Shown: in pieces, positions 55,580 to 64,000 of the stretch
Numbering within the stretch: the stretch's first letter is position 1
Layout: the number at the start of each line of letters is the position of its first letter
Source: Amyelois transitella
Taxonomy: Eukaryota > Arthropoda > Insecta > Lepidoptera > Pyralidae
NCBI RefSeq assembly: GCF_032362555.1
Contig: NC_083511.1
Span: 1,736,001-1,800,000, forward strand
Direction of reading: 5' to 3'
DNA: 64,000 bases
Program-made: the position numbers and the translations under genes
The notes under the pieces: generated by a model
What the model was told of the DNA's origin: nothing
What the model saw: the letters and a program-made list of their open reading frames with translations, nothing else
Databases searched by the model: none

Positions 55580-58500
55580 ATGGCCCCGGCTCTGTCCACG
55601 ACACCTCGTACATTCGATTCATCTGACGACGTGGAAAAGCCATTATCCCATCGACGGGCGCTCGCGTCCGTCGATAACCTATCTGCACACATGGAGGAAG
55701 ACGATATGGGGCTTCAAAACCAGCCTAGCCTCGCCAAAGATTCACAGGAGATGGAACAGATCCTTGTTGAACTAGGGAACAGTGACCTCGCCCCTGACTT
55801 GCTCCAAGCCATCAAAACTCTAGAAGGTGGTGATGGCCTGTCAACAGGTGACACTGATGCAATTTTTCCTTTATCTGGCTTTGATTTGACGGACACTGTT
55901 GAATCTGAAGGTGATGCGGCAGAAGATAAAATCAGATTAATGCAAGCCCGTCTCGAAAGGCGATGCGCATTTTTACAAAGAAGGTTGAGGATATTGCAAG
56001 CTAGAGCTATTGGTAAAAGGATATCTGAAGAAGCTGCCCAAACTTTTGAGAAGTGTACCCGAGCAGCTCGCAAAGATGGTGGTGGGAGGCCTATGGGCCT
56101 GAAAGCATTTTTAAAGAGGATAGAGACGACAGCGGCATTACAGGCCAGCGCTGCATCTAGATCAGTGGTTGGGCCAAAATATTATCGTGCGGGGACATCC
56201 AAAGGAGATGCATCAAGGTCTGCCACCTTAGGGATCCCATCTGGAACACTAACTGGGCTTGAGGATACAGCTGGGGCTTTGCGTTCCCATTTGTCTGTGG
56301 TGAAGCAGGAGCTGGATTCTGATGCCACGGCGTCGTCATCAGGCGCAGAGAGCAATGATGAAGCAGTGGTGTACAACAATCCTCATCAGCAACAAATGCC
56401 CATGTGAGTCAACTTTGCTTTGATTACTATGGTTTGTGGATTTGAAATTATGTGTCTCGAGGTTTATAGAAATTCAGTAATAAATTTAATATGAAATTAT
56501 TTAAATGTTATAAAGTATGGTTCTATTATCTCATGATCATTTAAATGATTGCGTGACATCCAAGGGAATTGAACTAATGATATATTATACAATATTATTG
56601 TTCTCAGCTTGTAAAGCTAGGAAGTCACATATGTTAAATATAAATGCCAATAGTGTGTTGATAGTCTCCGTAAAGTTGACAAAAATTTTGATGATTTTTT
56701 TATTTGTAGAATTGATTTCTAGCCTTTATTTCTGAACAAAACTGGTTAGGGTTAGGTGTACCTAAAATCTAGGATCCATGTACAAGGCATACCCTGGCCT
56801 CACCTTTCTGGAAAGGTCTAGAGAGTTCTCCATTGTAGATTTTACATTCAGGCTAGTAGTAATTGAATTTATTTAAAAAGTAGGTACATATCATCACTTT
56901 TAAAAGTAAAGAAATCATATTAAATACTAATAATCTCTCTCAGATAGAGTTAAGTAATTAATTACTAACGTTTTCTGGGTTTTGCTCTCATGGAAATTAA
57001 CAGAAAAATTTGACCAGAGGGGTGAACACTAGGTCTGTTCCTGCAGCTGTATGCTTGCTTTTAGGTTGCTGACCCATCACCTAAAAGAAGAATCCCAATT
57101 TTGTTTCCCTTACCCTTCATTCATTTTAACAATCTCATGGAGAGTGAAGCAGCTGGCAGATTATAAGGTTTTTGCTTCAAGACATTTAAAAAAATATATC
57201 CTTTTAATATTTTTTATGGCCATCTAACAAGTTGTCACTATCCTTGAATCTCAAATTCTTAAGCCAATCAGCTTGCGTGAGACTATTGAGTGAGTAAGGG
57301 ATAAATGCGTGATATGTTTGTGTTTAAATATAGATATGTGTGGTATTGTTTATATATAAATAACATAATTGTTTTGTAAATCTTGCCACCATAATTTTAT
57401 AAACAGCATTAAATATACTCTGGTAAAAAGTATGACACTAAAGAAAGGAAAGTGGGAGAAATTGCACAACATTTCACTATATTCCCCCATCCCTTTATCC
57501 CCGAATGATTTAGGTCTCATCTTGCACAAGATTTTTAGGTCAAAGCTTGCAAAAGTATTTCATCAGCCATTTGATGTTTGTTCAGATTTTCATAAATGCT
57601 TTTGTATTTAGGTGCTTGTATTAATTATGTAGCCATGTCAATGATTATTTTAGCACTAATACTTTGTTTATTTATGAAATAATACCAAATTAAAATTTAT
57701 AAATAGGTTTAAATTGAGTAAGGTTCAAGTCACATGTATACATATTTTAATTTTAGTTCTATTAACTAGGTACTTTTTCTTTTCATAAATGTTATTCATA
57801 ACATGAAAAAATCAGAATGTTTTTTCAAACTAATTAGTTGATGTATATTTCATGGTAAAAAGACCCTTTCAAAGTATTTCTTATCTCTTATCAGTAAAGA
57901 CTACCAATTTATGGGGTTTATATTTCTATTCACTAAAAATTTCTTGTTATGTAAACAATAAAGTGGGGGGATTAGTCAGACAGGGACTTCAAGGTCAGTG
58001 AAATCTGTAGCTTATCATTTGTTGATTTAGAAGCTTTTGTAGTCAAATTGATCACATGTGTGAACATGTTGATGGCGGGGGGCATCGACCCCTGTGTGTG
58101 AGCATCTTTTTAACACAATTTTTCAGATAGTGTACAGTTATCTGATATGCTCCAAGGCTATGATTAAGTGGTCATTATAGTTGAGCAAATCTGAAGTTGC
58201 AATATGTAGACCATATCTGTAGGAGCAGGTATTATGTCATGTGTTCTTATGAACCAAAAAATGTCAATCCAGAAAAAGAACTGTGTTTAATTTACCTATG
58301 TTCTTTATGCACATACTTTAATTGTGTTGTAATAAATTGTAAATTATTTCTTCTAATGAGATTTGAAGATGATCAATTTGTTTTATTTACTTATCTCTGA
58401 TCTATAAGTTAATTAAAAAGTATTGTCAAATCAAAGCACAGTCTACACTGCAGAGTCAAAAAATATCAAATTTTACCTCTAAGTCTAGAATGCGCTTATA

Positions 58501-61500
58501 GAGGATTTCCCAAAATTTCTATGGGAGCAAAAATCAACAGGATATAGTTAAACCTTCCATTAACTCAGTACATATAAATAAATACTAATATAGAAGAGCA
58601 TAAAAATACTCATAAAAATTCCTAAATTTCCAGTGAAAAGCGTGCGTTGTGGACGTGGCAGAAGACACGCGCGTCCATAGCGTCGCGTTGGTGCTGGCTG
58701 CAAGCCCAGGTCCAAGAGTTGGAGTACAAGATCCGGCAGCACAATGACCTGCATAAACAGGCAAGTCAATTCTACCTTGTGGTTGACCTTGACACTTGAT
58801 AATGGAATTGGTAAGAGGCAGTATAGAATAAGGACCTTTACCTATGTAAAAAAATTCTAGACACAATGACCTTCATAAACAGGTAAAGTTTTCTAAACTA
58901 ATTTTTATGCTCGGCGTTTTCGTGAGGTTCTCGGCACGTTAAGAATAGAACCTCCTCATCTCCGTCATGTGGTGAAGGGAATAAGCGGTTCAACCTAGTA
59001 CTACAATGTTCCATGCTGGATCAGATACTGTTTATAGGGTCACCGAGGCCACTGCATTCACGCCATATTTGACATAAACCCACTCTTAGATCATAGGAAA
59101 ATTCTGGGCTCCTATCCAGGAATATCCTTTCCACACTCATAAGGTGAGGATTATCAATTCAGTGGTTTAACATAAACAGGTGACTAACTTTCACATTTAT
59201 AATATAAGTTGAGATGAGATTGCCGCAAGCTTTATGACTATTCATTTTTTTCTTTGTATTTTCGCTATTAGCAGTGGTCGTGTTCACAATGAGGCCAACG
59301 CTATCCTTACGATGTCATAAGTGTTTAACCGCGTAATATTATTTTCGGGAATTATAAAGCCAAAATGCCTTTTCAGGTCCGCGAAGCCAAAGGCCCAGTA
59401 GAGTTTGAAGGCGAGCCCGTCGGCTACGAGGGTAGTCTCCCGGGCTCCTCGCCGGCCGACGACGACCCCGCCACGGAAACATGCGCAAGAGTACGCCCCC
59501 TGAAGAGAGAAACATTCAAGAAACGGAAGCTGTTGCAGATGCATAACCTGCATATTGCTACTAATAAGGCGGCCAAACCTTCCGATGTTAGGTATGTTTG
59601 TTTTTGTCGAAAGTTTTTTTTAAAATTTCTCTAGGGCTATGAAAAACATTCTATAATATGAACTATGTCAGCCGTAATTACCTTGAAGTATTTAGATTTA
59701 AGACCGCTTTGGGGTTGTGCATTCGATCTATCTCACTCACTTTATTAGGTATCATTTTAAGAAACCAAGGAAGAAAAGTTGCCCAGAATATTTTTTTTGG
59801 TTCCATTGGTTTTTCGAAATACTAGTTCCATTTATCGCCACCGTTGAAAATTGTGAAATGGCTCTTTGAAGAGAAGTCAATGAGTAATTTTTGATGTTCA
59901 TAAATTTTAAATGTATTTCCAATTTCAGCCAGTATGTTGTAAAACACTACTCGTTCCTTATTCAAAATGTTCTGTACCTACAACTTCAGATGCAGTTGCC
60001 AGTACGGCGTGGAGAGCTGCGCCGTGTGCACGGGCCGCGCGGAGCCCACGCAGCCCGCGCCGCCCGCCTCCACGCTCAGCGCCGCGCAGCGCATCGCCCG
60101 CGTCGACCCGGGCTACCATCCCGTGCTTAGCGATATTACAGGTATGTGCGCTTCAATATACGATACATTATCTTTGCTTCGTATTTTATTATGACATGAA
60201 ACGGGACAGCGACAGTTTATAGAACGATAAAAACCGCTGACCGTTGTTTGAGACTTTTAGCTTATTAAGCTTTTTAGCTGTATCTAGCCTGTAAGGAATA
60301 AAGATATTATATGTATGTATATGTTATGTAAACATAGCAGTAGAGGATGCAATCGTGTGTACGTGGTACGTGATGTAGTAAGCAGCCTATCCCCGTGGTA
60401 TGCGCGAAGCTGTTTTTATCGCGCAAAAAACGACACATAAGCATAAGAAAGATATTTATTTAGAACGTCGCTGGTCGAATTGGTAAGGTGTGGTTAAAAT
60501 GCGTGATGTCCAGATAGGCACATGCTTAAATCCTACCTCGGCCATGTACCAATGACTATTTTTGATGTTATGTACATTAGTTAGAATACTAACCGATGCT
60601 CTGACGGTGAGGGAAACTATGTGTAATTTGCACATACAGGCAACTTGATGTGTAACCAAGATTGATCCAATACGGGTAAGGTTCCCCTGCCAAAGGTTGT
60701 AGAAATCAGACAAAACCTGACTCGCCCGATCCAAGATTTATGGTCAATGGCATACCCCGGGCTCCTCTCTATAGTGGTGACAATGCAACCGGGTCTTAAC
60801 CCATAAGGAAGAAGATAAGAACCATATTAATTTATCGATTGTTTAATGGTTACCAATAGTTTTTAAAATGATTAATCGTTGTCCGCAGACGTGCCGCCGT
60901 CTTTGCACGCGGGCGCGCTGTGCTCGCGCGCGTGGTTCCGGCCGCAGCTGGGCGCCGGCCCGCGCGCGCGCGCCGCGCCGCCGCCGCCCAAGCCGGCCCG
61001 GAGGCTGGTCACACGTCAGTATCACTACATAGTATAAAACAAAGTCGCTATTTTACTCTGTTTGTCTGTATGCTTAAATCTTTAAAATTACGCAACAGAT
61101 TTTGATGCGGTTTTTTGTAACAGGTAGAGTGATTCAAGAGGAAGGTTTCTATGTATAATAACATCTATTAAATAATGGAGAAATACTGTTATTTTCAGGG
61201 TTAATAATAATAGGGTTTTGATAAATAAGTTATTGTATACATATATACTAGGGGCCGCCCGCGATTGCGTCCGCGTGGATTCAATCCCGCGGGAACTACG
61301 GGATGAAAGTAGCCTATATGTTATTCTGGGTCTTCAGCTACTAAATTTCATCGTAATCGGTTCAGTAGTTTTTGCGTGAAAGAGTAACAAACATCCATAC
61401 TGACATACTCGCAAACTTTCACATTTATAATATTAGTAGGATGTCATTTGAAAATAACAACTTAAAATAGTTTTATACCCATTCACATTTTTTTAAATGT

Positions 61501-64000
61501 GCATTCCGCCCATGCTTTAGATTAAAGAGATCTATCTGGTGTCTGCTGCAGTGTTGTATGTTCCGCCGTTTTCTACACATGCGCTTTGGAAACGTTAGTA
61601 GATACAATTAAATTTTTGTGACGTCAATTAATAACTTGTATCCAATTTTGAAAACAATCTTAACTCCAGATTAACCGCAAGTTTGTGAACTTCTTAAGAA
61701 TTTTTTAAACTTTTCAAGGATTCAAACGAAAGATGTATAATAAACATCCACATTTCTGTTAATATTGATAAAGTTACCGAACTCGCGCGTAAAATAATAA
61801 GTAAGCAATAACCAAACGACATTGCGCTCTGATTGGTTGAATAAACCACGTGTTCCTTCTCTTTTCCTCTCCTCCGCCTTACATACTAGCTTTTGCCCGA
61901 AATCACGTCGACCTTGAAACTTGAAAATTTTTTTACGTATGTTATTCCTATGTATATGAAAATCTGTTTAGTTGTTTAAGGCGGGTTTATCCCTAAATGG
62001 GATCTCTTTCAACCAACCTTCATAATTATGTATAGGATAGTAAAGTAGGTTTATTATAGAAATGTCATATGCTAAATAAAACGCATTTTATTTAATTTCA
62101 GGATTGAAAAGAGGAAGACCACCGTTATCAAGAAAAATACGGGAGAGGGAGCGAGAAGAGAGTGATAATACAACTTCTGGACAGGAGAGGTAATTCTATC
62201 GCCTATAAAAAAAATAATCCCGAGTTTGTAAGCTTATTCCTTAGTCGCCTTTTATGACATCCATGGGAAAGGGAGCAAGTGGTCCTATTCTTTTTTGTAT
62301 TGGTGCCGGGAACCACACGGCATAAAGTAAGGCACGTTAAGTCCATATTTATTGCTTATATTTTATATTTCACTACACAACCCGCCTCGGCTTCGTAAAC
62401 CCTCTTGCCAACATTTTAAACAGAATTTTCCGAGATTTGTGCATGCATACAGATAGTTACGTCCATATCCCTGGCAGAGTAGACAGAACCAACTATCACA
62501 AAAAGAATGACCACGTTCAGCTGTACGATGTAATTGAGATTCAAATTGTAACAGGTTGCTAGCCCATCGCCTGAAAAAAGAATCTCAGGTTAATAAGCCT
62601 ATCCCTTAGTCGCTTTTATCGACATCCATGGGAAATACATGGAGTGGTCCTGTTCTTTAGCGCCCCGGATTTCGACCACACGGCAATTCATTTATGTCTG
62701 ATGATTATAATGTCTTCATAGTAATAAATTCTTAAAAATTGTGCGTTCATATGACACAGAAACCGCGGCCGAACAAGCACCGAGTCGCGCCAGCGCCGCC
62801 AGTCATACGACATCGACAACATCGTGATACCGCAGAGCGTGGCCGCCAACACCAGGCCGCAGATACTCACCTACAAGGAGATTATAACGCCCAAGTACGT
62901 ACACACATCATGGTAGTTGAAAAAAGGCAGATGTGGTGCCGTGTGGTTCCCGGCACCAATACAAAAAAGAATGGGACCACTCCATCTCTCTCCCATGGAT
63001 GTCGTAAAAGGCGACTAAGGGATAGGCTTACATACTTGAGATTCTTTTTTAGGCGATGGGCTAGCAACCTGTCACTGTTTGTATCTCAATTCTATCATCA
63101 AGCCAAATAGCTGAATGTGGCCATTCAGTCTTTTCAAGACTGTTGGCTCTGTCCACCCCGCAAGGGATATAGACGTGGCCATATGTATGTATGTATGTAC
63201 GTACATATCATGGAAGTAGAAAAAAGGCAGACGTGGTAGCTTGCAAAAATAAATGAAGCATCATAATGGTGGAATTTTATGCATGTGTGAGAGACAGAGA
63301 ATGAGATAATCTATGACGTAATGGCGGCCGACTGTCGCACTATTGGTGAGAGTGTGTGCGTGAGTCGTGTATTGTATATATTTAAAGTGGGGGCATATCT
63401 TCCGGCATGCTTCATTTTGCCGTATAGTAAAAGGTCCGCCTTTTTTTTCTATGTCTACGGTACACATATTACAAACATAAAATGGTTCCTAGAGAGGTCG
63501 GCCGCTACATGGTCATGGTATTCATCTTTCCTTTTTTTTTCAAACCCTGCATTCTTTTCTTATAAGGGTTCCCTACCTGAAAGGTTAAAAACGGGTCTCA
63601 ATTACTAAGTCTCCGCGTCAGGCTGTGTATCTCATAAACCGTGATAGCTAGAAAGCTGAATTTTTCACAAATTATGTATTTCCGTTGCCGCTATAATAAA
63701 AAAAAAATACTAAACATAATAAAAGATATATTAAAAGGATTCCTAAAATAAATATTTAAGATACAAATATGATGATGATTCGTGATTTCATTAGTTATAT
63801 CTTTTGACAACATGTAGTAATCAGGTAAGAAAATCATTCCCCCTTCTCAGAGTGCTGCAGAGGCAAGTGTAAAAATTTTATCACATGTCACGATTTCTTT
63901 ATGCAAGCTTGTCCATCCATTATGTAATGGAATTTGGCTGAAAATACTATTGAGGGTACATTGCGGTACTGATCAGATATGCTTTATTTTTTCAGATGGC
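55580..64000 (+). CDS. nsl1: KANSL1 / nsl1, NSL histone acetyltransferase complex subunit (3' end beyond window)
   Basis: Exons: 55580-56403, 58634-58760, 59377-59591, 59990-60141, 60889-61014, 62102-62189, 62760-62894 and 63996 onward (5 nt seen). All phases agree; about 557 aa are in the window. The start is the ATG at 55580 ([20 protein letters not shown]); an upstream in-frame GTG is not preferred. Exon 1 has a helical region ([20 protein letters not shown]). Exon 2 has [20 protein letters not shown], the best KANSL1 signature. Exons 3-4 have a Cys-rich segment ([13 protein letters not shown]) and [16 protein letters not shown]. Exon 5 is extremely GC-rich. Exon 7 begins the PEHE domain ([20 protein letters not shown], then [10 protein letters not shown]). 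Known role: the scaffold of the NSL complex; its PEHE domain binds the MOF/KAT8 acetyltransferase for H4 acetylation at promoters. The intron after exon 2 starts with GC, not GT. Confidence 0.9.
56404..58633 (+). other. KANSL1 intron 1
   Basis: 2.2 kb, AT-rich. It contains worn family C (56760-56830) and family A (about 57060-57130 and 57225-57325) pieces and nothing else recognised. Confidence 0.55.
58861..58884 (+). repeat. Copy of the KANSL1 exon 2 end with a GT donor
   Basis: ACACAATGACCTTCATAAAC then AG|GTAAAG repeats the last 22 nt of exon 2 (CACAATGACCTGCATAAACA, G|GCAAGT) about 122 bp downstream. It is preceded by AG, so it has the form of a 22-nt micro-exon. Its inclusion would break the frame. 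Confidence 0.75.
58921..59165 (+). repeat. Family A and family C fragments
   Basis: GAGGTTCTCGGCACGTTAAG (family A start, to about 58980), then CATTCACGCCATATTTGAC and GGGCTCCTATCCAG (family C-like). In KANSL1 intron 2. Confidence 0.45.
60468..60815 (+). repeat. Family C repeat, best copy
   Basis: GGTCGAATTGGTAAGGTGTG, CCTACCTCGGCCATGTACCA, TTATGTACATTAGTTAGAAT, GATTGATCCAATACGGGTAA, GGCATACCCCGGGCTCCTCT, then TAAGGAAGAAGA. The first 70 bp recall a tRNA-derived head, but the B box is not convincing. In KANSL1 intron 4. Confidence 0.75.
61249..61443 (+). repeat. Family D retroposon, near complete
   Basis: CTAGGGGCCGCCCGCGATTG, TATTCTGGGTCTTCAGCTAC, GTAATCGGTTCAGTAGTTTT, then TTTATAATATTAGTAGGATG. 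In KANSL1 intron 5. Confidence 0.82.
61545..61655 (+). repeat. Family H retroposon piece
   Basis: CTGCTGCAGTGTTGTATGTT, then TGCGCTTTGGAAACG and GTGACGTCAATTAATAACTT. Confidence 0.55.
62196..62324 (-). repeat. Family A repeat, truncated, abutting a KANSL1 splice donor
   Basis: TATCGCCTATAAAAAAAATA through to GGTGCCGGGAACCACACGGC. The repeat starts only 6-7 nt after the exon 6/intron border, so the intron's 5' end is made almost entirely of repeat. Confidence 0.85.
62450..62685 (-). repeat. Family A repeat, near full length (KANSL1 intron 6)
   Basis: ATAGTTACGTCCATATCCCT through GCCCATCGCCTGAAAAAAG to TTTCGACCACACGGC. It lies 74 bp before the exon 7 acceptor. Confidence 0.85.
62937..63202 (+). 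repeat. Family A repeat, full length (KANSL1 intron 7)
   Basis: TGCCGTGTGGTTCCCGGCAC to ATATAGACGTGGCCATATGT and (TATG)n. It starts 42 bp after exon 7 and is inverted relative to 62450-62685. Confidence 0.92.
63203..63995 (+). other. Rest of KANSL1 intron 7
   Basis: A second short piece after the repeat (ATCATGGAAGTAGAAAAAAG at about 63208) echoes 62908-62930 before the repeat (ATCATGGTAGTTGAAAAAAG), so family A insertion was accompanied by local duplication of its flank. Otherwise AT-rich with no feature seen. It ends in a strong acceptor (TTTTTTCAG) at 63995. Confidence 0.55.

Noticed and set aside
59911-60222. GC-rich open frames in other phases over KANSL1 exon 4 (also 60843-61105 over exon 5)
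   Set aside because: These are shadow frames caused by extreme GC content. The phase that continues the Cys-rich KANSL1 segment is the coding one.

Overview
The window is nuclear DNA from a moth or butterfly (Lepidoptera). It is AT-rich and intron-rich. It is crowded with short lepidopteran interspersed repeats, and the split host genes are of insect type. No species is claimed.

Layout. About 1-11 kb is repeat-rich and has no convincing host gene: a 5'-truncated LINE, an LTR-element fossil, a GC-rich island next to a tandem repeat, and many repeat pieces. About 11.4-13.4 kb (+) holds a three-exon gene for a small secreted Pro/Thr-rich peptide of 89 aa. About 13.5-28 kb is again repeat territory, with an apparently intact mariner (15857-17177) that landed at a TA inside an older retroposon. 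From 40188 down to 28434 (-) lies a complete 19-exon ionotropic receptor, read here as Ir93a (877 aa when the exons are joined). ALG13 (+, intronless) follows at 41980-42498. Then come a p24 cargo receptor of the TMED4/9 (eclair) type (-, 5' part missing), DDRGK1 (+, first exon missing), Nup107 (-, intronless, 843 aa) and KANSL1/nsl1 (+, 55580 to beyond the right edge, 8 exons seen).

The right half is therefore a run of conserved housekeeping genes: N-glycan synthesis (ALG13), ER-Golgi traffic (p24), ER ufmylation (DDRGK1), the nuclear pore (Nup107) and chromatin acetylation (NSL complex). They alternate in strand and show no sign of functional linkage. Ir93a is a sensory co-receptor.

The dominant structural theme is a roughly 260-bp repeat with a (CATA/TATG)n tail and a hairpin at its far end. 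About 15 near-full and more than 20 partial copies occur on both strands. Twice, inverted copies closely bracket one in-frame coding exon: Ir93a exon 4 and KANSL1 exon 7. The other main oddity is the p24/DDRGK1 junction near 45 kb, where two opposite-strand genes both lack their 5' exons only about 50 bp apart. Exon borders were called by eye from splice consensus, phase continuity and remembered family sequences; no alignments were run.
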